DNA from: Moringa oleifera
Taxonomy: Eukaryota; Streptophyta; Magnoliopsida; Brassicales; Moringaceae
Length of the DNA: 64,000 nucleotides
Assembly: GCA_021397835.1 (NCBI GenBank)
Contig: JAJFZO010000407.1
Location: 1,612,001 to 1,676,000 of the forward strand
Direction of reading: 5' to 3'
This document shows, piece by piece, positions 1 through 11,829 of this stretch. A program made the position numbers and the translations under genes. Position 1 is the first letter of the stretch, and every line of letters begins with the position of its first letter. The notes under the pieces were generated by a model. That model saw nothing but the letters and a program-made list of their open reading frames with translations. It did not search any database and was not told where the DNA came from.

Positions 1-645
1 TCACAGTCTACTTTCGACAATAATCGGAGAGTAAGTTAAATCAGTCTCCTCTACCGGATTTACGGTTAAACTAACTGTTGGGTCTGATTAAGACAATAAT
101 ATCAATGTTTTTTTCCAGCGAGAAAATAGCCAGGGAATCCAAAATATACAGCTACGGGAAGAGCTTTAACGGGTTTGCAGCAATGCTGCTGCCGGAGGAA
201 GCAAAGAGGCTATCAGGTATGTTAAAAAACAAGAAGAAACGGCAATCTTTGCATGTAAGTAATATGGCGTTGCAAGTGATACGTATAGTGTGCATGGATT
301 CACAGATGAAGATAGTGTCGTATCAGTGTTTCCGAACACTCGACGGAAACTTCGGACGACGAGGTCATGGGATTTCCTCGGCATGCCTGAGACATCTACT
401 CAGAGGAACTGCAGATCAGAGAGCGATATCATTGTAGGTTTGTTAGACACAGGTAGGCAATAAATGTCTTCTGATCGTAGTCATATTTGCTCAAATGAAA
501 TTGTATGGAAGTTCTTGATCTGTTGGTTACTCTGTAGGAATTTGGGTAAAAGCTCCCAGTTTCAATGATAAAGGCTACGGCCCTCCCCCAGCTAGATGGA
601 AAGGCAAATGTGTTACAGGCGCCAACTTCACTGGTTGCAACAAGT

Positions 646-676
<31 letters not shown>

Positions 677-3073
677 CGTGACAAAAATGGCAAAAAGCAG
701 AAGAGAGGGAAGATGAAAGACAACATGCAGAATATCCAGTTAGCGAAAAAAAGAATAAAGAGAAAAATTAACTAGCTGAATCTTTGATAGCCATAGAACA
801 TAATTTTGCACAGGACACTGATGTTGAACCTTTTCTATCGTGGACAGCAAAGTCATAGGTGCGAAGTTCTTCGACCTCCTCAACGTTACTGGTCATTCTG
901 ACACCGAGAAGCCAAGCCCTGTGGACATGGAAGGCCATGGGACGCACACTTCTTCCACTGTTGCTGGTACAGCCGTCCACAATGCGAGCCTGTTCGGCAT
1001 AGGCAAAGGGACTGCTCGCGGAGGCGTGCCTTCAGCTCGGATCGCCATGTACAAAGCATGCTGGGGTCCGTTTTGCTTTGACATGGACTTACTTGCCGGC
1101 CTTGACGAGGCCATTGCCGATGGGGTCGACTTGATATCCATTTCCATCGGAGGGCCATCTATGAATTTCTTCCAGGACTCCATTGCCATTGGATCCTTCC
1201 ACGCCATGAAGAAAGGAATACTGGTTTCTTGCTCAGCCGGGAACTCCGGGCCGTACCCTTTTACTGTCGAAAACGTGGCGCCTTGGATCTTGACCGTTGG
1301 TGCTAGTAGCATTGACAGGAGGTTCATCACACCAGTCAAGCTTGGTGATAGCTCCAGAGCGAACGTAAGCTCTAGGAATAATATCCTAAATTATGCTCAG
1401 TTCATCGCGTCAGGCTTAATGATTAATTCTGATTTCTTGCTCAGTTATTTCATTACATCATTGCAGGGAATTTCAATTAATACATTTGCATCAAGAAAAC
1501 AGATGTACCCTCTTACCAGTGGAGCTCTAGCATCCAACGTCAGTAGCATGGAAGGAAACTCCAGGTACGAATACAACACTCAGGAACAAATAAAACTTAC
1601 CAGAAATTTTGCATGCAGTGCTCAAACAATTCGTTCGATTCCAAATTATGTTTCCCATTCATGACTGTAACAGCGCCTGTGATTATGGGACTATTGGGAT
1701 GGACAAGGTGAAGGGTAAGATTGTGTACTGCCTGGGCTATGCCGGGCAAGATACGACCATCAAGGAGTTGGGTGGAGTTGGGGCGATCCTGAGGCTCAGT
1801 GAAACACTCGACGTAGCCTTCAGCACTGTTCTATCTGCAGCTTCTATGGCACCCAAAGACGCCAAAAAGATAGAACACTACATCAACTCTACCAAGTATG
1901 GTGAATTGTCTTATAAGCTTGCCCTCATTATCTCACTACTAAGATGTTTTACTCTTTGTTCTCAAGATTCATGTTAGATTCATATTAGTGATTTAATTTC
2001 AATAGAAACCCTCAAGCCGTTATTCACAAGACAAGAACAGCCCCCATGGATGCTCCCTTTGTGGCTTCTTTCTCTTCCAGAGGACCTCAGCTTGTCAGCT
2101 TTAACATTCTCAAGGTGAAGATCGTATCTTTGCCTCTCTATCACCTACTCTCTTCATCTTTCTTTCTCTCTGTCTGAAATACTAAGTTTCTTGTGGACTT
2201 TGTACAGCCTGATATTTCTGCACCAGGACTGAACATATTAGCTGCTTTTTCGAAACTAGCTTCAACAAGTGGAATGCCAGATGATGATCGCCATGTCCCT
2301 TTCAACATTATATCAGGAACATCCATGGCTTGTCCTCATGCAGCTGCTGCCGCTGCCTACGTTAAATCTTTCCATCCAGACTGGTCACCGGCGGCAATCA
2401 AGTCAGCTCTCATGACCACCGGTAACTCTAGCTTTCTGCAGAATCTCTTTAAGTTCAATGTTTAATAAGTCTGTAAGTTTATCGTTTCCTTCTAATAACC
2501 TAGAGAATTATCTCATTTCTCTCTGTAGCCACGCCTATGAAGATCAAAGACGAAGATGGAGAACTAGGCTCGGGATCAGGCCAAATAAACCCAGTAAAGG
2601 CATTGAACCCAGGCCTTGTTTACGACGTCTCATTCACTTCCTACATCCAATTTCTCTGCAAGGAAGGCTACAATTCTACAACCATTGGCATGCTCGTTGG
2701 TGGCAAGAAGAAGTACAAATGCTCAGACTATAAACCTGCTCGGGGCACTGATGGGCTTAACTATCCCTCCATACACACCCAGATCAGGGCATCGGACTCT
2801 ACCGTCTCAGCAGTTTTCTACAGGACTGTTACTAATGTGGGCAAGGGAAAATCAGTTTACAAAGCAAATGTGGTTTCACCAAAAGGTATTTGGATTAAAG
2901 TTATTCCGAACACTTTGAAATTCAGCCGGTTGCACCAGCAGAGATCTTTCAAGGTTATAGTGAAGGGCAGTACAGTGAAGACCGGAGAGCCAATCCTATC
3001 AGGATCACTCGAATGGACTGACTTGAAGCATAACGTCAAGAGCATTATTGTAATCACCAAGTCTTTAAAATAG
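1..3073 (+). CDS. Subtilisin-like serine protease (SBT4/cucumisin type), 5' end outside window
   Basis: Secreted plant subtilase, a serine endopeptidase of family S8. Frame-consistent exons are 1-30 (partial), 119-216, 306-452, 538-643, 848-1364, 1467-1564, 1674-1895, 2006-2114, 2210-2421 and 2529-3073; every junction is GT-AG. The first exons encode the end of the I9 propeptide ([12 protein letters not shown]). The catalytic set is complete: Asp in LLDTG (codon split across the 452/538 junction), His in GHGTHTSS (codon at 936), oxyanion Asn in SAGNSGP and Ser in GTSMACP (near 2322). A PA-like insert is in exon 1674-1895 and the C-terminal fibronectin-III-like domain fills the last exon, ending VITKSLK. 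The signal peptide must lie left of the window. The sequence style resembles SBT4.14 (XSP1); this is from memory and not searched. No frameshift or stop is seen, so the gene looks functional. It converges on the bZIP gene. Confidence 0.93.
650..676. repeat. (TC)n microsatellite in subtilase intron
   Basis: A run of about 13 TC dinucleotides begins just after the donor site of the intron following exon 538-643. It is a simple sequence repeat with no other signal. Confidence 0.9.
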
Positions 3074-3954
3074 TTTTCTTCAATTCAAGCATGCATTTTG
3101 GATTTTATTTGTGAGTAAATCTAGGCTTTTGAAAGAATGTGCTTGTGGCCTCTCAAATTTTGCTAGATAAAAGCTCTGTAGTTAATTATCACAACTAAAA
3201 GTGATCAAACATAGAACATGGCATGGTTTGATCAAAGAAAAATCAATAATCAAGAATAGAAAAGCCATTAAAGAACATGCCATTGATGTGCATCTAATGC
3301 AATGTCCACAAATAAATTCTGTTGTGCAAACTAGGAGGCAATAACTAAAGCTGGCAGACAAAAACTAGAATAGAAACTTCTACACTTCAACAAAGACTAG
3401 GAGGCAGAGAAAAACTAGAATAGAAGCTTTGATACTCCAACAAAGACCCTGAAAAACTTCAGTGGCTGCAAAAGGGTATAACATTTATGACATACAAGCT
3501 ACACATCAAGTTACATTTGTAACTAAACCCTAGCTCCTGTGCCTTGCTCGAGAGGCTAAGCCCACCAGCTTGACAGCATCAGTTCCTTAAATGGTTCTTG
3601 TCTTCCTTCAAAATTCCCCAGCCGGTTAAAATGGGGGGAACAAAAAAAGAAAGACAAGACGAAAGGAGACAAGAAGAATTCTCAGGTCTGACTTTAGTCT
3701 GACCCCCAACCTTCATTGTATCAGGCTACATAGAAGTAATGAAAAGGCAATCAGAGTTTTTGATTGCCATCTACCTCCTCAGTGCAACATAGATAAAATG
3801 GTAAGAACCTCAAACCTTTAAAAGACAGTTTGAAGATGTAAAACCAGGGACAATTTTGTTTCTGACTGATCTTGGTAAAATCGCTTCTGCACTAGGCCCA
3901 AGCTCGAGAGACTACTCATAGTCACAGAGCATACCAAGAGCTTGGCTAGTCAGC
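3074..3954. other. Intergenic space between convergent 3' ends
   Basis: About 880 bases between the subtilase stop and the bZIP stop. It should hold both 3' UTRs and their polyadenylation signals. A short near-duplicate is visible, with AACTAGAATAGAAACTTC near 3364 and AACTAGAATAGAAGCTTT near 3414, each followed by CAACAAAGAC. I see no gene. Confidence 0.7.
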
Positions 3955-6900
3955 TCAAGCATGCATCCGACATTGACGGCCATTGATGTTTTTCATCTTT
4001 GTGAGTTCTTTCCTCCTCTTTCTTGCCTCAGCTGCAGCAACGGTATCTGCTGATTTCTTTGGATAGTCCAGCACTCTCTGGCTCTTCTTTGGCAAAGCAC
4101 CTGAAGCATGACCAACCTTTGTAGACAAAACTTCATGGTTGTAACTGTAATCTGACTGGAAAACATTTTCTTGTTTGAAAAAGAATGTTGGTCCCGCAGA
4201 AGAGTGAGGTGCAGATGCAAGCATCGATTCTTTAGGGTGAAGACCTATATGATAACCACCCCCATCAGGAGGGAAACCAACGGCCCGATTAAGTTCATTT
4301 GTGGTTCTGGACTCAGTCGAGCCAGAAGCCTCTTCTTTAACTACAATGGGCAGGTCTGGAGTGTGGTGCTGTATATCTGTAGCAGTATTCAAAGAAGAAA
4401 TAGCACTGTAGTGATTATTCGCAAAAACTTCATCTTGTATGCTTTTCACGCCAAAGGAAGGTCGAGGACAAAGCCCATTCCCACGATCAGGAAGAGAAAA
4501 GAACCAAGGGCATGGCATAATGTATACAGGAGTTCTTGGTCCATCATCATTTATAGGGTTTTCCTCTTCTTGAGATGACAGAAGCTTATCAGGATCTGGC
4601 AAAGGGATGGTTGATGGAATGATGAAAGCATTATGAGACCCATGTTGTGAATGCATGTGATGTGAAGTTTGTAAGATGGGAGGCCAGCAAAGGGGTTGAA
4701 AAGTATGGTGGTTATACAAGAACATTGGGCAAGTTGTGGATGGAGAGGCAGATATCTCAACATGAGATGATTTCGGCACCACTGCCGCTTGTGCCACCTC
4801 AGGTTTTATTGCCTTGGACACCTGCAAAAAGGAACAGTATCTCAGATGAAGTGACAACTTCTAAGACAGAAATGGTCACAACTTTAAACCCAATGTTACC
4901 TGTTCTTTTAAGTGCTTATTAATGGTCTCTAAAGACTGATACTCTTTCAAGGCCAATTCCCTTTCCTTTCCAGTAGAAACATTGTCATATGAAAACCAAG
5001 TAAACGTTGCATGTCAAAATTTAAGAATACAGGTACAGAAAGGTTATAGAGTCAACCATTTTTGTAAAGTCTAGACAGAAAAGTTTAAGAGACATATACT
5101 GCCACAAGAACGATATATAATTAATGTTAAATATCTATAATCATGCACATGCACTCGTGTGCACACACAGACCAACAATCTATTGGCTAAAAATATGAGC
5201 TTATTCAGTTCGATAAAGGAAAGGAACAGATAAAGGAAAAGCTGGCTAATCGGAAATACTAATAAAGAGTATGGCATACCCTTTTTAAATTTGCATTCTC
5301 AAATGCTAGATCAGCAGCTTTTCTGCTCAACTCTTCACAGAGAGCCTGAGAAAAGTTAAGATGGCATGCTCAATCACTAATTGATCCAGAATTATACACT
5401 CAGGAGACCAACAAAAACCCATCATCACAAAAATTAACAGAGTATCTTTAATTCCACTTAGAATGTTGAAATTTAAAACTAAAAACCACAGAACTCTGAT
5501 TTGTTACAAAAGCCATCACTTCTCAGTTTCACATGCACAAATTAAATAAGTAAACTCTTTCTCAACTGTTCTTTAAACAATTGAGAGAAAGCCCACGAAA
5601 AGTGTTCATTTATTCTTTTATTCATATGATCCAAAAGAAAGCATGCTTATTTTAAGCTTTCATTTAATGGGAAGCAGGAATTTTTTTTCTGAAAATTCAA
5701 TTATTTGTTATTGATTTAAGTCCAATTATGATTGATGCATGCAACAATTACGTTTTAGAGCTACTGCATATTGAGTTGATCACTGGATATAATTTTTCTT
5801 GGTTTGTTCTTTAACACATGTAGGTACACAGTTATCAGTACAGATATCAAGTGCAAGAAAGATTCACATTATGATAAATTTTCAGTAGTCCAATTAAAAG
5901 TACAGATGCATAGACTGCTAGAGACTAGATTTTACTAAAGCTACAGATCATCAAGAGAGATTTACGTCTTGAATCAGCATATATATCAGGGTATCAGATT
6001 TGCCCTGACATCTTAGGGCAAAGCACTAGAGCAAAGTTACAATAAAAATATAATTCTTATGAGCACTATGGGTGGATAAAGGTTCTATAAAATAAGTAAT
6101 TTCTCAAATTATTCTCTATGAGAAGAATTGGTGTTGAAAAATTGAAGGGACTAAGAAATTGTCAGACTTTCTATCTTCCTCTGCCAGACTGTGTAAATGA
6201 CTATTTACAAGTGTCACCAACACTACCATGCCCTTGACATCCATCAAACTGTTAGTGCATTTTAAAGCATCCACATAACTTGATTGAAGCATATTAAAGA
6301 ATACCCTAAAGAAATGAAGTACATATAACAAGAAGAGATCCAGCTAGATATTTATATGATGACAGATGGTCTGGAACATTCATTGTTTGGAACATAATGA
6401 CTGTCCTTATTTTCTCCAATAGCATCTTTAATGACCAGAGATCCCTCCATCCAATCCCCCAACCCCCTCAGCAGAACAAGCATGACATACTAGTCACCGA
6501 AAAGGTCAGAAGACAAAATATTATGCAGTAGAACAATGCCCGCAATTATTATATCAGCAAAGAATCTTAATTTCCTAAAAGTTAAATATAACATCATATC
6601 ATGGTTAGTGGTCTATAGTTGGAAACAAGGAATGTTGGCCAAGGAAAAAGGCATCCCTGGCATTGCTGAAAGAAAAATAATAATAAATTGTTTTTCTAAT
6701 TTTCTGCTCAGACATCATCATTAAGCAAAATGAGATATATAGAGAAGCAAGACCAACTACGAGTTGATAAATAGTCCACTATAACCACTGCTAAGTAAGA
6801 ATACCAATCTAAAAGAGGAGGCAACAAGAAAAGAGAATGTTGAAATTAAGCTACAACATACCTGCCTGCGGCGAATAGTCTGTCTAGCTGATTCTCTGTT

Positions 6901-9165
6901 TGCTAATATCCTACGAATTCTTCGTTCTTCCTTTTCAGCCTGAGCAAGAACAGCTTAGTGGCAAACACAGGAATTAACAGGAGCAAAATCACAGAAGACA
7001 GAGAGACTTTTATACCTCAGATAAATTCTGTTTCAACCTGCCACCACCAGTTGATGGGTTTCTTGGGGCACATGAAGAACCTGCCTTAAGTGATTCAGCA
7101 TCCTGCTCAGCTTTTACAGGTTTTATTTCCATATTTCTGCTGATTGCTTGAACCTGCTGCTGGGCTTGCACTGCCCGATCCTGCTATAAACAAAAAAATA
7201 TCTCAATTCCTGCACAAAATTATGTGACACGGAGACAGATTGCTATAAATTCCAATTAAAGCATCAACTAACTTGCCTAGCCATATTCTCATTTCTTTGT
7301 GGGGAAAAGCAAATAGGTCCAAGAGAGTTTTAAAGTTGTCTTGATCATTCTCTCAATTCATGCTACCATATTCTGCCCTCAGATTTTCAAAAGAATTTCT
7401 AAAGTATGAAGAAAAAAAATCATGCACATAAAACAAGATAGAAAACCACAAACAAACAAATACAAAGTACAGTTTACTATATGACAAAAACTAGTTACCC
7501 TTTACGTGCATTCAATGAAACAGTGATCATATAAAATACTAAACTAGAACCTCCTTTTTTATTCAAAATGTTTTTCCTGGGCCTCTATATTCACACAAAG
7601 AAATCCACAGGATCAACACTCAAAGAAGAAAAAGGTTCATGTGATTGCCCTCTACAGCTCAAGGTTGAACTTTCCTGCAATCTTTTAACTCGGATCTAAT
7701 ACACTTTCAAAATCCATGTCCTTTCCTCAAAGGTTTGACTCTTTTGGATCATGAGCTATATTGCCATAAATTATGTGTGAAAGCAGGTATGAAATAACCA
7801 TTTTACACTCTAGAGTTTTATCTACATAAAGGGTTTATTATTAAGTCCCTCATTGACATTGATTTGTTTCTTCTTGCTTCCAAAAGAGGTGTTTTACCAT
7901 AACTTTTGGCTTCCAAATAGAGAAAGAATATATGAAAGAATACATTTCATAGAGTGGCCCTAAATTTCAGAAGAACAAACCTAGATCCAAACATTGTTGA
8001 TTCAATTTCAGGGCCCTTTTCTAGGACATGCAAAGCATTGAACGTAAATGATGTAGTTCCTCTAGATTATACATGAAGAAAATAAAGTTCTCAGCTAATT
8101 TAACCAAATTGTACCGTCCATAATTCCTTCACCAAGTCCACATAAGGCCATTGCCCCATCACAAACTGTTTCTAAATCTCTATCATTTGCAATTTTTTGA
8201 ACTACTTGACTTATTTGCATATACAAAAATTGAATCAGTTGTTTCTTATTTTTCTTCAATGCCTACCGCAAAAACATAATATGATTCTTGTGTAGTTTAT
8301 TGTCTTAACTGAATCATATAAAGAATTCTGAATCTAAAATTCATTTATTCAACAGACAAGCAGAGATACAATAGTTAGCACCTCAGCCAGAGAGTAATAT
8401 CTCTTATGTTATGAGAGGGAGTAACATACTCATATGTTAAAGGAGAAAGATCATCTTTGTAAAATATTTAAATGAAAGTATGATAATATCCAATCATAAT
8501 CCAGTGTTACCAAATAAGGTTTCACCATAACTTCCTCCTATAAGCAAACTCTACAGTAGTTTCAGTATTTATATGAAAAGATCATTTTTTTATTTTTGAA
8601 TCACAAAAGCATTGCTATCTAAGGTTACCGTTTTCTTAAAACATCATAAAATTAAATTCTTTCTCAAAAACCATACAATTAATTTCTTTCTCGCCATTAT
8701 TATTTTTAGATAATTGCTAAATTCCAGTGACTTAGTAACCAGGACCGACATAAAATGAACCACCTAATCTAAAAGAGGAAAATAAATATGAGTAACATTT
8801 TAAACTTCAGAAGAAATGAAATGATGAATTAAACTGGAAAAATAAAATGATAAAGAAAGAGTAAACAGGCACATTCCAACCTCAACAAGATCCGGACAGG
8901 GTGGAGCCGAGTCAACCGGGTTCAACAGCGAGTCAGAAGGGGAAGACTCACTTTTGACTCGCTTCCTGACTCGTTTCCCTTTGCGCCCCCATTTGGCCGC
9001 AGATTCAGCGACTCTCTCTCGCATCGCCAAGTTCCCCAACTCCGTCAGCGCCTCCGCCGCCTCCAGCTCCGTCCGATCGGCCTCCATCTGCGCCGAAGAA
9101 TCCGTTGAACGCGACGGCGCGGAAGTCGAAGAGTTGCTCGTAACCGAACCCGTTTCTGGGTCCAT
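3955..9165 (-). CDS. bZIP transcription factor with non-canonical basic region
   Basis: Nuclear bZIP protein, 509 residues from six phase-0 exons (transcript order): 9165-8881, 7183-7016, 6939-6862, 5345-5280, 4965-4900 and 4821-3955 (TGA). The N-terminus is Ser-rich and acidic, followed by a basic stretch (KWGRKGKRVRKRVK). The bZIP basic region lies in the third exon and the zipper in exons 4-5. Counting from the invariant Asn of ILANRESARQTIRR, leucines fall at +18, +25, +32 and +46, with Ala at +39, so zipper register is normal. The basic-region position +8, normally Arg or Lys, is Ile. The long last exon is Pro/His/Ser-rich with a basic patch (EARKRRKELTK) near the end. A start at an upstream ATG (9198) would add 11 residues. 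This looks like the small plant clade with Ile in the basic region (Arabidopsis bZIP62 may belong; from memory). Introns of 1.7 and 1.5 kb hold no other gene that I can see. Confidence 0.88.
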
Positions 9166-9297
9166 ATCTGAAGAGAGACAAAACTTAGAAAGCTTCAAGC
9201 AGAATCGTAACTCCCAGAGAGAAGCTGAGAGACGAGAGAGAGAGCGAGAGAAGTAGTATTACCGGTGAGCCAGCTAGCCCACAGTTGGCGAGAGTTT

Positions 9298-9401
9298 GAC
9301 ACGTGTCCGGCCAACTCACTACTCGACATCTTTGCCAACTCGCGCTCATGTATCTCTGCTCGCCACGTTTTGTTCTTTGCCACGCGGGCGATTCTCACGT
9401 G
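9298..9401 (-). promoter_or_regulatory. G-box pair upstream of the bZIP gene
   Basis: Two CACGTG cores lie 133 and 231 bases upstream of the bZIP ATG, at 9300-9305 and 9396-9401. The first sits in a perfect 10-bp palindrome, GACACGTGTC (9298-9307), an ABRE-like context. A further ACGT core (GCCACGT) is at 9361-9368. G-boxes bind bZIP and bHLH factors, so ABA or light control and auto-regulation are possible but inferred. Confidence 0.6.
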
Positions 9402-9459
9402 CGACTTAACGCAAGTGCGAGGAGCGGGTCCCGGGTCCATATCGGAGTCCATCGATTAA

Positions 9460-11003
9460 TGGAGTCGGTTAGGTGAGGCCGGAGCGAGGCGAGTGCCACG
9501 TATGTCATTTTCTATGGTCTGTTTGGCAGTTCAATTGGCTCCAGTTGTAGTCATTCTATTTGAACTGACCATTTTTCAAATGGAATGTTTTTGTCGTAAA
9601 CGAAAACAAGGGCCGGGCCTTGTAAACGTGTGATCCAAACACTCCCTGACTTGTGCTAAGGCTTGGGTTTAGAACATCCTATATGGGGCGAACCAGAGCC
9701 CAATTATACCAGAGTTTACTGCTTTAGTGCCGCATTTAACGCTTCCATCCTTTTTCTCTAGGCCAACTAACTAAATTTCATGCAAAGCAATTTTTTTTAA
9801 CTTTTTTTTATTAATCTAATTTTTTAGCTGATTTTTTTATTTATTCTCCAAATTTTTTAAATATTTTAAATTTATATAATTACTTCTATACTTTCTAATA
9901 AATTCACGTTGCCAATTTATTATAGAACTAATTAGCCTGGTCAAAAATTAACAAAAATATTTATATACTAAAAGAAAAAAGATTAAATTAACAGAAATAT
10001 TCATCAAAGATATCATAAATAAAATAATATTTCTAAATTTTTGAAGGGATAAAAAATAATCATGTAAGAAGAACTTACATTTTGTAAACATTCTTAAGTT
10101 AATACTTATGATGAATTTACATCAATTAAAAATATATATTTTTTAAATTTTTTTTCTATGTGAAACATCTATCCAATAAATTACGTTAAATTTAAGTAAT
10201 TTTTAATATATAAAAATTAAATAGTAATTATATCATTAAAATAGTTATTTATTATATTTCTTTTTTAATTTTCTGTTTTTTTTTCTTCTATCTCTGTTAT
10301 CCTTGAACTTGTTTTTACTATAATGCATTGTTCAATTAATCATTATATCAAATTCCCTTTTCAATTTCATACATTAAGACAACATATTGTAATAGCAAAA
10401 AAGAACTTCACCGGGAGGATGAGGAAATAAATAAATAAATAAGAATTTAAAAAAATAATGATTAACTTTTACAATGATATAATTATTACGGTTGCAAATT
10501 AAATACCCAATAATATTAAAATTATTTATTATTATTTTATTTTACACCTAAAAACAAATAATTTTTTTAAAAAAATAAATAAAATCAATTTATTGTTCTT
10601 TATGATTATTGATAATGCATCAATCAAATATCTTTTTTTAATTGAGTATTTTCGATTGAGCCAAAATAATGATAACCAAAACTTACCCTGATATCAATTC
10701 GAGATTGATGAAATTGTTGGTGTAGCGCGAAGAAATCAAGTATTAAGATTGGCGAGATATCAATTCAATGAAGTTAGTAATTATAAATTTATTTATTTTT
10801 ATTATGTTAATATAAATAAAAAATTATCTTCCTTTGAAAATGTTTAAGAACTAATTCAAATCATAAATGATTTGAATCTATAGTGTTTGATGGATTTATC
10901 TAATAGTATTATTAGCTGTTTAATTTTTAAAAAAAATGAAAAAAAAAATAAAACAATGTGTTTGTGAATCTTACGTGATAAATGATATGTTTAAGTTAAA
11001 TGA
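9460..11003. other. AT-rich intergenic DNA, no gene seen
   Basis: The first 250 bases are moderately GC-rich and probably belong to the bZIP upstream region. The rest is AT-rich with many A and T tracts and no open frame of note. No family-level repeat is recognisable here apart from general AT-richness. Confidence 0.6.
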
Positions 11004-11570
11004 AAAAAATTAGGGGTATTTTTTTTTGTAGCCGTCCGTATAAGGATATTTGCGTAAATAATCAAAATTAGTAATGTATTTGTTTTTAGCACCTTTTTGA
11101 CATTTAAGACAAAATTATCCTTTCTCTAACATGTGCAATTACTTATTTGTCCAAACAGAGAATTTGAGAAGTCAAACAAATCAAACGTTTCCCTTTCCCT
11201 CTCTTATTACTCTGGCGCTAAACTTCATCACTTAGTTTCGTCCCTCTACATTCGGTGTTTGTTCATTTCTTCTCTTTCGTTGTAAACCGACCTTTGAAGA
11301 ATATCCGCAAGCTACTGAGTCAGAAGAAAATCAATAGCAGTATGTTTCTTAACAATATTTTCAACTCAAATTCTTCATTCCTTTCTGCTGAATATCGACT
11401 TAGTTTCATCCCTCGTTTTTCATTCATTGTTTTTTTAATATTTTTGAGTTTGGTTTATGGGTATAATAACTTGAATACACGTTTTGTTTAATATTTTTGG
11501 GCTTTGGTATTAGTTTTCCAATCTGCGATGTTTGGGTGAAAAATCGCAGTGTAGTTTTGCATGAGTTTAT

Positions 11571-11795
11571 CAGATTCGTACCATGTTAGGGCAAATCGTT
11601 CATAGTTTTAGGAATCGCACTAATTAATCGTACCTAGTTTCATAAATTGTACCTAATTTTACAGAATCGTACCTAATTTCGGTAAATCGTACCTAATTTC
11701 GGTAAATCGTACCTTATTTTTGTAAATCGTACCTAGTTTTGGTAAATCGTACTAATTTATCGTATCAAGTTTTTTAAATCGTATCTTATTATTGT
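11571..11795 (+). repeat. TCGTACC array, left subterminal/leader part of the MULE
   Basis: Six units of exactly 20 bp start at 11641, 11661, 11681, 11701, 11721 and 11741, with consensus close to GGTAAATCGTACCTAATTTC. They are flanked by looser copies from 11571 and to 11795. TCGTACC occurs six times exactly, with one-base variants such as TTGTACC and TCGTATC. The array sits in the presumed 5' leader intron of the ULP1-like gene, whose acceptor (CCTGTAG) immediately precedes the ATG at 11830. Confidence 0.9.
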
Positions 11796-11829
11796 TTACT
11801 CTAATTTTGATGTTTTTTCGCCCCTGTAG

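Noticed and set aside
9195..9452. 85-codon frame upstream of the bZIP start, possible uORF
   Set aside because: It spans the G-boxes, so most of it is more likely promoter than leader. No conserved bZIP uORF peptide is recognised, though a similar GATATGGACCC occurs at both starts.
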